Assembly (NCBI GenBank): GCA_002633005.1
Contig: NMRA01000827.1
Coordinates: forward strand, 63,290 to 118,740
DNA: 55,451 nucleotides
Reading direction: 5' to 3'
DNA from: Phoronis australis
Taxonomy: Eukaryota > Phoronida > Phoronidae
Position 1 is the stretch's first letter; each line of letters starts with the position of its first letter. The notes beneath the pieces are model-generated. The model ran no database searches. It worked only from the letters and a program-made list of their open reading frames with translations, and had not been told where the DNA came from. The position numbers and the translations under genes were made by a program. This document shows positions 37,063-48,105 of this stretch, in pieces.

Positions 37063-37954
37063 GGGTAAGTTGAGATTCTCGAATATTTAAACGCCATTCA
37101 CTAGAAATTAACTATTTTGACACATGGTCATCACGATAAACGCTTTATTTCGAAAATTATAAAACATAACTGCATGAAACTTCCAGGGCATATTTATTTC
37201 GATTTATGCTGACTGATGAAGGTAAAATATCTGTACTGTAACTTCAGTGAATTACCTTTCGCCACGGATTAGTGACAAGTTTTTGATAATTTTGTTCTCG
37301 AAATTACTAGTTAAAGTTCACACTTTTTTCTTCAGTGTGTTTTGGTTTTCTTAGCTTAACCACGTTAGAAGTGATGTGAAGAAACTGTATAGTTTAACTT
37401 TCATACTTACTGCAATCACATACTTTGGTAGAACATTAAAAGACCTTGATACATGTACAGTATATTGCGTAAAATTGGGTTTGGCGGCCATTTTGAAAAC
37501 TAATTTATATATCATTCACATGAACCAGATTATTTTTTTTCATATTTAATATGTACTGAATTGTCATTTAGAAACGTAATCAAACTGATATCTTTGTTTT
37601 AAAACCATTTGTTTATTTTCTTGGAAAATAAGCCACTAATCCTTGTAGGTTACTTAAGAGAAAAAAACACTTGTTTCCTTGTTGTTGTGTGTGATATGGT
37701 GAAGCAGTGCGATGTATGACAGCAGGTTAAAAGTACAGACATGACAAAACAGAGATCTCTTTCGGCTTTAACTTTACACCTGTGTTAATGTCGCACGTTT
37801 CGCGTCAGTTTTTAATCTCGAAATAAGGCGTGGCATAACTCATTTTTTTCGGCAGAGAGTCACCTATGTTGCCGCTGCCCAGTTGTACCTTTCAATTTTG
37901 CATGTTTGAGCAAACGGGGAGATTTACAAAGAGCACTCCGGCTTATGTCTACTA

Positions 37955-38290
37955 TATTGTATATACAGTTCGTAGTAGTCTACATGTTATTGCACGCCAA
38001 AACATTAACCTACGTTGACTATATTGTATTTACAGTTCGTAGTAGTCTACATGTTATTGCACGCCAAAACATCAACCTACGTTGACTATATTGTATATAC
38101 AGTTCCTAGTAGTCTACATGTTATTGCACGCCAAATCATTAACCTACGTTGACTATATTGTATATACAGTTCGTAGTAGTCTACATGTTATTGCACGCCA
38201 AAACATTAACCTACGTTGACTATATTGTATATACAGTTCGTAGTAGTCTACATGTTATTGCACACCAAAACATTAACCTACATTGACAAC
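37955..38290. repeat. 67-bp tandem repeat, 5 copies
   Basis: The unit contains ATTGTATATACAGTTCGTAG, then TAGTCTACATGTTATTGCAC, then GCCAAAACATTAACC and TACGTTGACT. Copies begin near 37955, 38022, 38089, 38156 and 38223 with only a few substitutions. It ends about 330 bp left of the transposon. Confidence 0.9.
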
Positions 38291-38619
38291 ATCTGCATCT
38301 GTCGCAAAGGTAAACATAGTCACCAAACAATGCACAGATTCAAATGTATTGATGTTCCGTCCGTATCATTTAGAAACAGTTAGCAACCCCTGAAATTTTA
38401 ACAATAGTTGTCACCAGGCAAGTTCATTGACACATGTGCGATTGACCGCGAGTGCACCGAGAGCAGCGCCATCGTTTGACCATGGAAAGTCGTAGCATAA
38501 TCTTCGTCTTCAGCGGTCAGTATGAGGTCGGATTTCGGGCTTCTTTAAATCAAAGATTCTAGATGCCTAAGAGAAATCAGACGCACCGTTTCTAATACAC
38601 AACCAATTAACCCTTTCAC

Positions 38620-38624
38620 TGCAT
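38620..38624. repeat. Target-site duplication (TGCAT), left
   Basis: TGCAT directly abuts the left terminal repeat of the large transposon. The same five bases follow the right terminal repeat at 52848-52852. The duplication fixes the element borders and shows that it inserted as a unit. Confidence 0.8.
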
Positions 38625-38673
38625 CACCCCGGCCAACCCGCGATCGATAACGACCGGAAGGCGATCGGAACGA
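38625..38673 (+). repeat. Left terminal inverted repeat
   Basis: It matches the reverse complement of 52798-52847, with about 45 of 50 positions identical and one single-base gap. It contains two of the GCGATCG motifs separated by CGACCGGAA. Confidence 0.85.
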
Positions 38674-39099
38674 AATTTGGCGCGAGAAGCGAAGCCAGAA
38701 AATGTAAATAAACTTGATGAATTTTTGGTTGTTTTGAGCTTCAATACGAAAACAGAGACATGAGTTCAAGGCGTAACACATTGAGGAAGGACAGGTAGAA
38801 GTTTAGGCTTGTGTCTCGTCCAAATATTGGAGAAAAGTTACGTTAACCGATGCATCGCTTGAGCCGAAGGTGATTTGTATGTCATTTTTGCAGATTTTGG
38901 TTATTTTTAGTTATATATCAATATATTAATCATCAAGTTATGAAGAATTGACGAATGAAAATGTAACCCAACGCTTGTTTTCCGTAGCATTGTCAGGATC
39001 TCTGATTTATGAACCTTTTTCTGTTACTAAGAAGCGATCGAGAACGCAATGAAAGCGATCGGGAACGCACATTTGAGTTCGCTAAAGCGATCGGGAACG
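38640..39099 (+). promoter_or_regulatory. Left subterminal motif array (5 x GCGATCG..AACG)
   Basis: GCGATCG followed by one to three bases and GAACG or TAACG occurs at 38640-38652, 38661-38672, 39034-39046, 39055-39067 and 39087-39099, all in the same orientation. Such clustered subterminal repeats are typical transposase-binding sites in several DNA transposon groups. Here they also flank the start of the transposase gene, so they might act in its control. Confidence 0.7.
38760..38794 (+). pseudogene. Transposase-like gene, probable exon 1
   Basis: An ATG in good context (GACATGA) 135 bp inside the left end begins MSSRRNTLRKD and reaches a donor (GACAG/GTAGAA) in phase 2. Joined to the acceptor at 39572 it continues in frame into a cysteine-rich segment. 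The basic N-terminus is plausible for a nuclear protein. The evidence is position, context and phase only. Confidence 0.45.
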
Positions 39100-39239
39100 C
39101 ATTGCGATGTGTTGAACATTAGTGAACTTTTCAGCAATAAAGAGTTTTAAAAGTTACAAAACAAGTGTGGTTCAATGAATTAATGATATTTTGCATCATT
39201 ACTGTGTTACTTTCGTGTCAAAAACTAAATTTCATAGCA

Positions 39240-39530
39240 TAGCATCCCATACCAAAAAGGCCTCCTGCAAACACTTGCAGCAAGCTTGCCGCAAAAGTTT
39301 CTGCAAACCAGCCACAAACACATGGAATGATCTGTTGTAAGTTTCCTGCAACCCAGCCGCAAATATTGCAGCAAGCTTGCTGCATGTTTCCCACTAGCAT
39401 GCAGCAAACTTTCACCATGCAAATGAAGTTTGCAGCAAGCCCTCAGCAAACATCTCCATGTCCTTATTTGTAACAGTTCCTGCACGGCAGCTACACACAT
39501 TGCTGCAAGCTTGCTGCAAACATCTTCATG
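39240..39530. repeat. Degenerate GCAGCAAGCTTGCTGC palindromic repeats
   Basis: Variants of TTGCAGCAAGCTTGCTGCAA and TTTGCAGCAAGC recur at least five times in both orientations within the first intron of the transposase-like gene. The core at about 39370-39385 is a perfect 16-base palindrome. They may be binding sites or a simple local amplification. Confidence 0.6.
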
Positions 39531-39572
39531 GGGTTATGGATATTTTCACAAATGATGTTATTTTTATTTCAG

Positions 39573-39715
39573 GAAACAATTTCATTGTTATTATTGCCCG
39601 GCAAGCTTCATCGACCATGAAAAAAATCATTGCCCACGCTGTGGCGGTGCACCCTTCCAGGGTTTTAAAGTACAGGCGTCTCCTTTTAGATGTAACTACT
39701 GGGAAAATGGGACTC
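39573..39715 (+). pseudogene. Transposase-like gene, N-terminal Cys-rich zinc-finger exon
   Basis: After the acceptor TTTTTATTTCAG, the phase set by exon 1 gives KQFHCYYCPASFIDHEKNHC, followed by PRCGG and, after a gap, PFRCNY. The cysteine pairs C-x2-C, C-x2-C and a later Cys, with nearby His, look like one or two zinc-binding units, a usual DNA-binding module at the N-terminus of transposases. The frame ends at a TAA near 39715. The reading probably continues in another frame toward 39796, so a small indel or a missed intron is likely here. Confidence 0.45.
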
Positions 39716-39795
39716 CAAACTAAGACGCACCCAGGAGTTATTCCAGGAGACGTATCAGCTGGGGGAAAACAAATTGTTGCGGCTGATGAAAGTGA

Positions 39796-40684
39796 GTGTC
39801 GAATATTTTTACAAAACTGCGACAACAAAAGAAAAAACCGAACACGCCAGTGAAGTCAAGCAATGATAGTGAGTTTGCCAAAGAAAATCTGAAAATAGAT
39901 GAGACTCCCAGTAATGAAGAATTAGAGTTTGACAAGTTGTGCTTCTTGCTTCCCCAAGTCATAGAGACAATGAAAGAAAATGGTCTCGTGGAATCTTACG
40001 TGAAACTGAATGAACTTCTTGCCTCAGGTAGACTGCCTTTGAACAACATATGTTTCCTACTATTCCTGGATATAGTTGAGTGGTTTTCGGTGGAAAACAC
40101 TTCCAAAATGCGTTACCAAAACCCACAAACTCTTCGGTTCTGGGAAATTGGCTACCAGCTATTTCATGGAAAGTTCATCAGATTTATGTCTGGACAACGA
40201 AACACAGGTCAGATTTTAGACCAGTCAACAGCAAGGGGAGAGTATACATGTAGCCCAGGTGAATCCAAAGTGAACTTTGCAGTGCCATCTCTGACTACAT
40301 TACAACATAACCTTTCTAAAAGGAGTCCGTTTTTTCCAGGAATAAACAGGCAGACAATTGAAAATATAGCCCACACTTATGAAAGCTCTCCTGCAATTTT
40401 AGCTGTGGATGGAAAAAAATATTGACCTGTGGGGTTTTGAACCAAATTCAACTTTTCAGGAAAGACTGAACCAAGTTGAACGAGAAGTAGAATTCGTGAA
40501 TGAGCTAACAAAAGAAACGGATTTACTAATGACCTATAGTGTTCAGACCATTAGTGCAATACCCTCAACGTCACGTGAAAAAATTCATTCCGGACTCGTT
40601 GAATTGGTTAAGTTCATAGGATATCGTAATAAAACAATGAGAGACACTGAACAGACGCTAATCCGCTCTGACAAAACGCAGTGA
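39796..40684 (+). pseudogene. Transposase-like gene, N-terminal half with candidate first catalytic Asp
   Basis: The first frame (to 40425) encodes a hydrophobic, helix-rich region with LNNICFLLFLDIVEWFS and FWEIGYQLFHGKFIRFMSG. It ends in ILAVDGKK, where Asp (codon 40408-40410) is a candidate first acidic residue of a DDE core. Right after, in an A7 run (40413-40419), the frame is lost and resumes in the next frame as IDLWGFEPN. Removing or adding a base in that run would link the two. A second shift follows near 40660-40684, since the next coding frame (SEIRAHLKEGLQLSDKITKLG) overlaps the end of this one. The layout resembles large multi-domain proteins found next to YqaJ domains in cnidarian and amphioxus gene models, from memory and unverified. 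Confidence 0.6.
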
Positions 40685-41201
40685 AATTCGTGCCCACCTA
40701 AAAGAAGGTCTTCAGCTGTCAGACAAGATCACAAAATTGGGAATTGACCTAAATGGGAAATCAAACCTTTATTTCGAGAAGTTAGTTAAGCTTGCAGAAC
40801 AACAGAACTTTTATTCACTGAACCCGAACTTCAATAAGTCAACTGATCCACGTTACATGCAACAAAGAACTCCGGAGTGGTTTTCTTTGCGCAGGGAAGC
40901 GAAAGTTACTGGAAGTACAGCCAATTGTGCACTCGGCTTAGAGACCTTAAAAAGACAAAAAGAACATTTTCATCAAGTAATTCACGGCATAGAAAAACCT
41001 GGTCACAGTGCACTTAAGTATCAGTCCACGGATCCACCGACCACAGTACAGCCAACAAGCGGCAAGGTGGGGGGTCAACCATTCAGATCCATGATTAGTC
41101 TGATCAATCACATTAGGGATAAGAGAAAATGGGTGAAGTATGACACCACAAAGTTTGGTGGTTTAGGAGATAGAAGGGAAGTGTTCTGGGGTGCAAAATG
41201 A
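40683..41201 (+). pseudogene. Transposase-like gene, start of YqaJ-type nuclease domain
   Basis: QQRTPEWFSLRREAKVTGST (from about 40859) is the opening motif of the YqaJ/lambda-exonuclease fold, where an Arg..Trp..R.....TAS/TGS pattern precedes the active site. Similarity continues through LGLETLKRQKEHFHQVIHG to about 41018 and then stops. A GT lies at 41018-41019, so this is where an intron or an insertion begins. The frame stays open to 41201, but the later part has no clear similarity. Domain continuation is found at 47011. Confidence 0.6.
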
Positions 41202-41951
41202 AGCAATTTCTTGGTGTGGAATGAGTCATTTTTGACCAAATTTTCTACTCCAGTTTCTGCTTCAAACAGAATCGTTTCTGAACAATTTTGATATCACATA
41301 ATAGGTTCATGACCAATGTCAGTAAAAACGGCACCGAAACTGCAATATCGGTTACCATGGTAACACTGGAACTGTTTCCGTGGAGGTACGACGTTTCCGT
41401 CTTGTGAAAAACCAGCAGTAAGCTGTACCCTTATAGCGAAGCTGCCCCCACAAGAAAACTAAAAATAATAACATGGACATGTAGAAGACTCCATGCCCTT
41501 GAAATTAATACAATAAAAACTTTGTCAGCCCTTCATGCAGGCTTGGTAATAGGTGTCTGAATTTCACTATTTTCAGACCGCGTATGTGTATTTGTCATGT
41601 TAAACCAGTCACTAGTTGTGAGCCGTTTCTACGCATTAATATGCCGTGGTATAATACAACAATTAAAACAATTGGTTTGCTTAAATGTTTTTAATTAATT
41701 TTAAGGACACTAGCATTTCCCAATAAAATATGAAATTATACTAAATTTGTTCATCCAATTCGTCTGAATACCAAACTAAATTTTACAATGCGTTAGTTGA
41801 ATGATGGCTGACCTAAAGTTCGGGTTTGCGAATTTATCTATTTATCTGGCACTGCCAGTCGCATCAAATGTGGTATTTCTACAAATTGCGGAGGGAAACA
41901 ACTTTGGAAACTCTAGGGAAATGCACAAGGTATAGAGCGAGACATTTAGCA

Positions 41952-43949
41952 CCTTATAACAGTACGTGGAGCTGATGTGGAGGTGGAACGTGTCCTCCTG
42001 AGTAGTCTGTCTCAGTGTCTGCCTCGGGGGCACTATGTGAAGCAGGAGCTACATAATCTACCGTATTAGGTTCACTTGCCCGAATCATCGTTACAACACT
42101 CGAGATATATTGGCGTCGCCAAAGACACTTAGAACATCCACTGCACACTAGAGGAAAAATCTGATACAGGTCTGAAAACTGACCAAAGACGTTAAGCCAA
42201 GGTTTAACGTCCTGCTTCGTGTGAGCTCAGGTAGGAATCACTAAACTCCAGGGTCAGAACCTGAGGAATATTTTTAGAAACACGTCATTCATGCAAAAAT
42301 ACTTTTATTGACACACCGTGATTGCTTATAACTTGGGCCTTATTGCTTAATCATATCTTATTCAAATGTGTTGATGTTTATGCAACTACATGTATACATT
42401 GGCACAGAAAATAGGTACAGTCATCATAACTTTTCATAACAACCACCAAATGTGTAACATGACTTCTTCCCATGAACTACTTTTAGAGACTAGGGAGTAT
42501 GTTTTTGTCTACCAATGATTTTCTGCGATTATGAAGTTAATTAAACATGCTAAAGCTGTCAGAAATATTGGTGCCTTCACTTTAGCTTGGTATTCATATT
42601 TTGTGAGCTGAAATGGCCACATTAAATTTAATATGTTTAATTTTTCATTAATACAATTTTAGGAATCAGGGTATAGAAAAGTTCACAACCAGCAAGAAGG
42701 TACCCTTCTGGACAACTAAGTGAGGGGGCTAGAGAGAGGCCGAAAAGTCTACTACCAGAAGATATGTCAAAGAGAATTTTTAGCTTGAGGAACGAGTTGG
42801 GGAAAAAGTATTTGCCAAAGATTACTGGCTTATACCACAACAGGTCCAAAGTAATTTGTTGAGATAGGCCACTTTCAGCAAATGTGGGGAAACTGGGACA
42901 GACGAAGTGGTGTATGCATAGAAAGAGGCAATCTGCGATTGTCAAGGATGTAGCAAGATTGTAAAAATTCAAAGGGAGGAAACAGTACAGTGGCTGGACC
43001 TGTAAATACTATGGCTGATCTGCTAAATCCAGTGGGGGTATTAATGTATCAGCACAGCTGTGTAGGGAAGTAGGCTTGTGTGTTGTCGCAAGCTTTGTTT
43101 GCACCAGAACTGCTTGTGTGAACAGTACAAATCTAAAATTTACCTAGTCTAAGACTGAATTTTTGTCCAGGCACGGATTATGATCCTGCGCCACATGGTA
43201 ATGGTACATTGTTCACTTTGTTTAGCCGCTGGATTTTTTGGTCTGACAGGATTTCTCAGTGTCGCCATCACATTTAGATCATTTCTGACCACTGTACTAT
43301 TCTTTTTCCTTGAAGATGCGTAATTGATCTGAATTTATGTTTCCGCATTTTATTTACCATTATAGATTTTTGTTTGTAAATGGGTATATATTACTGAAAT
43401 TTGAGACCCTGTCGCAGTTAGGCTGGTTTTGTTAACTTATCTTTCTGCCTGAGTTGGTAAACCCATATTCTGTCCAGGAGGTAATAAGTTTTGATTTAGA
43501 CCATTTACCTCTTTAAACTTTGCTCAGTTTGTTCCTTATCCAGATGGGAAGTGATTTCTGGAATTGTAGCGAATTGACAGTTTGCTATTCCTTAAGACCA
43601 TTCTGTGTGTATAAAATCACACACTATTATTCTGGTCTCTAGCAATTGCATATTGCCAGATCTTTCAAAGTTCTGAAATTGCTCAAAAGTGACCTGGAAG
43701 TAATACCTATTTTGTGATGGTAAAATATCTAAATCAAAAGTTGTTTTATATGAGTTTAGGCGAGTTTATGTCCACTTCAAATGATTTTTTGTTGCAGTAC
43801 TGAAAAATATTGGCACATTAGCTATGGTGGTTCCTAGTTTTTTTGGCGAATTGACCATTTTATGGTTCCCGTGGGTAATTTTGTTACTGGTCTAGTATGT
43901 ATGTACAACTGTAATCGTAGGGCAATTGTAATGCAAACCATGTTGCAAN
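41952..43949. repeat. Direct duplication, copy 1 (2.0 kb)
   Basis: It starts CCTTATAACAGTACGTGGAG and ends AACCATGTTGCAA, followed by an N at 43949. It is colinear with copy 2 with scattered substitutions and indels. It lacks a piece of roughly 60 bp that copy 2 has (about 44652-44720). It contains a piece of roughly 110 bp (about 42862-42970) that copy 2 lacks, encoding GQTKWCMHRKRQSAIVKDVA in an open frame. Confidence 0.85.
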
Positions 43950-43950
43950 A

Positions 43951-45875
43951 CCTTATAAGAGTACGTGGAGCTGATGTGGAGGTGGAACGTGTCCTCCTGA
44001 GTAGTCTGTCTCAGTGTCTGCCTCGAGGCACTGTGCAGTAGGAGCTACATAATCTACCGTATTAGTTTTGCCCGAATCATCGTTACAACACTCGAGATAT
44101 GTTGGCGTCGCCAAAGACACTTAGAACATCCACTGCACACCTGATAGAGGTCTGAAAAATTACCAAAGACGTTTAAAGTCAAGGTTCAACGTCCTGCTTC
44201 GTGTGAGCTCAGGTAGGAATCACTAAACTCAGGGGGTCTGACCCTGAGGAATATTTTTAGAAGCCCGTCATTCATGCAAAAATACTTGTATTGACACACC
44301 ATGATTGCTTATAACTTGGGCCTTATTGCTTAATCATATCTTATCCAAATGTGTTGATGTTTATGCAACTACATGTATACATTGGCATAGAAAATAAGGT
44401 TGTCATCATAACGTTTCATAAGAACCACCAAATGTGTAACATGACTTCTGCGGTACTTGATGAAAATCTCTGATCCCTCATACAAAACAGATGGTTACAT
44501 TTTCTGCGATTATGAAGTTAATAAAACATGCTAAAGCTGTCAGAAATATTGGTGCCTTCACTTTAGCTTAATTGGTATTCATATTTTGTGAGCCGAAATG
44601 GCCACATTAAATTTAATCTGTTTAATTTTTCATTAATACAATTTTAGGAATCAGGAAAGGCTTATGCTGAAGAAGTGGCTTCTGCTGAAGTTGGAGACTT
44701 GCCGATTATTAGTAAAGGTTGGGTATAGAAAAGTTCACAACCAGCAAGAAGGTACCCTTCTGGACAACTAAGTGAGGGGGCTAGAGAGAGGCCGAGAAGT
44801 CTACTACCAGAAGATATGTCAAAGAGAATGTGTAGCTTGAGGAACGAGTTGGGGAAAAAGTATTTGCCAAAGATTACTGGCTTATACCACAACAGGTCCA
44901 AAGTAATTTGTTGAGGGAGGAAACAGTACAGTGGCTGGACCTGTAAATACTATGGCTGATCTGCTAAATCCAGTGGGGGCATTAATGTATCAGCACAGCT
45001 GTGTAGGGAAGTCGCAAGCTTTGTTTGCACCAGAACTGATTGTGTGAACAGCACAAATCTAAAATTTACCTAGTCTAAGACTGAATTTTTGTCCAGGCAC
45101 GGATTATGATCCTGCGCCACATGGTAATGGTACATTGTTCATTTTTTTTAGCCGCTGGATTTTTTGGTCTGACAGGATTTCTCAGTGTCGCCATCACATT
45201 TAGATGATTTCTGACCACTGTACTATTCTTTTTCCTTGAAGATGCGTAATTGATCTGAATTTATGTTTCCGCATTTTATTTATCATTATAGATTTTTGTT
45301 TGTAAATGGGTATATATTACTGAAATTTGAGATCCTGTTGCAGTTAGGCTGGTTTTGTTAACTTATCTTTCTGCCTGGGTTGGTAAACCCATATTCTGTC
45401 CAGGAGGTAATAAGTTTTAATTTAGACCATTTACCTCTATAAACTTTGATCAGTTTGTTCCTTATCCAGATGGGAAGTGATTTCTGGAATTGTAGCGAAT
45501 TGACAGTTTGCTATTCTTTGAGACCATGCTGTGTGTATAAAATCGCACACTATTAGACTGGTCTCTAGCAATTGCATATTGCCAGATCTTTCAATGTTCT
45601 GAAATTACTCAAAAGTGACCTGGAAGTAATACCTATTTCGTGATGGTAAAATATCTAAATCAAAAGTTGTTTAATGTGAGTTTAGGCGAGTTTATGTCCA
45701 CTTCAAATGATTTTTTGTTGCAGTACTGAAAAATATTGGCACATTAGTTATGGTGGCTCCTAGTTTTTTTGGCGAATTGACCATTTTATGGTTCCCATGG
45801 GTAATTTTGTTACTGGTCTAGTATGTATGTACAACTGTAATCGTAGGGCAATTGTAATGCAAACCATGTTGCAAA
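43951..45875. repeat. Direct duplication, copy 2 (1.9 kb)
   Basis: It follows copy 1 with only an N-containing junction between them and ends at the same sequence (AACCATGTTGCAA). Divergence is a few percent plus several indels. The coding-like segment at 44648-44901 is open apart from one TAG. Confidence 0.85.
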
Positions 45876-47010
45876 AGTATGTTTTCATGACCATTTCATT
45901 GTAAAATGCTGCCTAATTGGAACCGACAAGCCAATTTTTCATTTTGTGGTGGTTAGTTTTGATAAGAACATTGATGTGGTAAATACAGCTACCTCAAGTT
46001 TATGAAGAAGAGATTTCCAGTGTTGTCAGCGATATTGCGAAGAAATCACTTTTTCGCAATGAGACTGCATCACCTTAAATGTAATTCCCTGACTTTATGG
46101 GCTTTGTGTGGTTGACTCTGTCCTGTAGCAATTAGAGTGTTGTAAAGATCTAGAAGGCATTTTTTTATTAGAGTCATAACATTTGCACTCTGGACTGTAC
46201 AGTTATCTTTGCATTGCATTACGAAAACATTTTGTAGTACACAAGTCTCTGGTTGGTATTTTATATTTTTTTCACGAGGAATATTTTCAACTTAGATGAG
46301 TTTTCTGTGAGGTAGGCAATTTTCAAATAAGATAATGAATAAAATTGTCAAACATTGTTTTATTTTTTAGATATGTCATCTTCCAATAAGTGATTACTTT
46401 TAAAAAACCTGTGCAGAATTTGATTTTTACTCTTCATTTGAAGGAGAATAAATCCATAAACCTGCATTGTCTAGAAATTTTACTCAAACTACATAATACA
46501 GGGTTGGGGACTGGAATCTTAATACAACAGAGTCTGAACCCGTACCATGAGCAATACAACACAACACACGGATATAAAAATTTGGTGTTTAGGTTCCACG
46601 GAAAGGATTCGTGCGCGCGGTAATAGTTACTAAGGTGCGTGGTCATTGTTTGTGAATACTTTGGGATTCCTCTTCTGTGGTCATCCACGGGAAACCTGGT
46701 CGCATAGAGAACAATAGATTAGCATCTTCATTGTTTCCGTTGTTATAATAAAGATATAATGACGAGCACTTATCGGCAACGGTCTGATGTACGCAAGGTT
46801 CTATATCCATGCAACCTGTGTTGTTACATCCAACAATGACACAACGAAGGAAAACAATGANTTTAGAAAAACGCAATATTTTGAGGAAATATTTTACCGC
46901 TGTTTATAGATCCCATAGGACTACCTATGTGCCAAATTTGGTGAAAATCGGCTGACCCCCACCTTGCCGCTCATGGCTGGTGCTCTCGTGGACTAGCACT
47001 TAACACTCAG

Positions 47011-48105
47011 AGAATGCTTTATGGAACTGAACACGAACTGGATGCAGTCGCAACAATGACATCTAAAGTGTTGCCGTTTCTGTTTCCAGAACTGAGCTAT
47101 TACGAAGAAGGATGCCAAACAATACCTCACGGCGACAATGCAGCATTCATGGTAGTGAGTTCGCATGGCAGTCTCTGGACAAATGATAATGCAGAACCAA
47201 TAATGATGTATGAAAACAAGTGCAAACCACCCCAGTCCTATAATCCTAACGCATACTACAAGATTCCTAAATATTACGCTGTACAGTTACTCTCTGAGAT
47301 GTTTGCTTATAGATGTGACAAATTACTCTTTACGTGCTGGTCAGAGACGTCCCCTACTGCTTCCATGGTTAATTTCGACCATCATCTATGGGGAATGTGC
47401 TGGGAGGAAATGACAGAAGTGTATGGCAGTCCAAATCCAAAGCTACCTACCAAGTTCAGACCTAGTCGAAAGTTCATCCAAGAACAAATCGCTGCATTTA
47501 TGGAGAATAATATCCACTTTCTCGCTGAGTTTATGTCGTGTGTTGCTGTGAGATCACCATCGTCAGACGTCCAAAGTGATGACGTTTATATATCGCCACA
47601 GAGTTCAAATGACGCCAAGCCAATTTCTACAGCTAAAGACTTACAGAACTGCCTTGTGTCGACGAAAAACTGGATTAATCGGGCTTATCAGTTGTCTAGG
47701 ACAACTGCATCCGAGATTCTGGTCTACATGGTGAACAATTTAGACCGGACTTACCATGCCGAAATAAATGTTGCTCATCCTATAGCGTATGCAATGAAGG
47801 GAACAAGTATGAATAATGTCACCTTTAGAAGTATGATGAATCACGTTATCTCTGAATGTGAAGCAAGGGGTCTAAACGTGCTGGCCACGTCTAGTGATGG
47901 ACAATGGCATAAGTACGGAGTTCGCGGTGATGACAACGAACCATTGACTGTCTTGCAATTACAGAAAGATCACTGGTCAAGTGTGATGTCACAAGATAAG
48001 AAGACGATTTTGTCCCAAATAAAATCTAAAGCAAGTGTAAAGAGTTTTCCTGAAGATGTCCAAAAAAGAGTACAATGTCAATGGTTCCGTGACTGTCTGG
48101 CATAA
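47011..48105 (+). pseudogene. Transposase-like gene, YqaJ active-site half and candidate second Asp
   Basis: Counting from the ATG at 47014, LYGTEHELDAVAT (residues 2-14) supplies the conserved Gly and Glu of the YqaJ/lambda-exonuclease fold. MMYENKCKPP (64-73) supplies the catalytic E-x-K (E67, K69). Between them the usual SPDG is SSHGS here, so the metal-binding Asp is replaced by His (residue 51) and the nuclease should be inactive. Further on, HPIAYAMKGTS and ATSSDGQWHKYG (Asp at codon 47896-47898) precede LTVLQLQKDHW; this Asp is a candidate second acidic residue of the DDE core. The frame is lost near 48060 in an A6 run. Nuclease assignment is good; the DDE reading is inference. Confidence 0.65.

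Larger units (their letters stand above)
33213..38619. other. Intergenic region between MKX 5' end and the large transposon
   Basis: This 5.4-kb region should contain the MKX promoter at its left side. I saw no convincing core promoter. It also contains a trinucleotide microsatellite (33678-33853), MITE copies at 34092-34322 and 36687-36826, a fragment of the GTTGCATGAAACAGTCCC repeat (34408-34470), a C-rich repeat remnant (35708-35979), one candidate exon (36950-37062) and a 67-bp tandem array (37955-38290). No firm gene. Confidence 0.5.
41019..47010. other. Interruption of the YqaJ domain: intron or inserted DNA
   Basis: Six kilobases separate the two halves of one nuclease domain. The stretch is AT-rich and dominated by a direct duplication (41952-43949 and 43951-45875). 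Each copy holds a short coding-like piece (LPEDMSKRMCSLRNELGKKY followed by LPKITGLYHNRS in copy 2, 44648-44900) after an acceptor-like TACAATTTTAG. I cannot tell whether this is an exon of the element, a second gene or part of another insertion. Other open frames are not credible. Confidence 0.5.

Noticed and set aside
42637-42972. 111-codon minus-strand open frame in the 2-kb duplication
   Set aside because: It is the antisense of the more protein-like plus-strand segment and is not kept whole in copy 2.
46643-46876. Cys-containing minus-strand frame that might be a THAP-like domain
   Set aside because: The C2CH spacing and the AVPTF box of THAP are absent, and an N at 46861 lies inside it.
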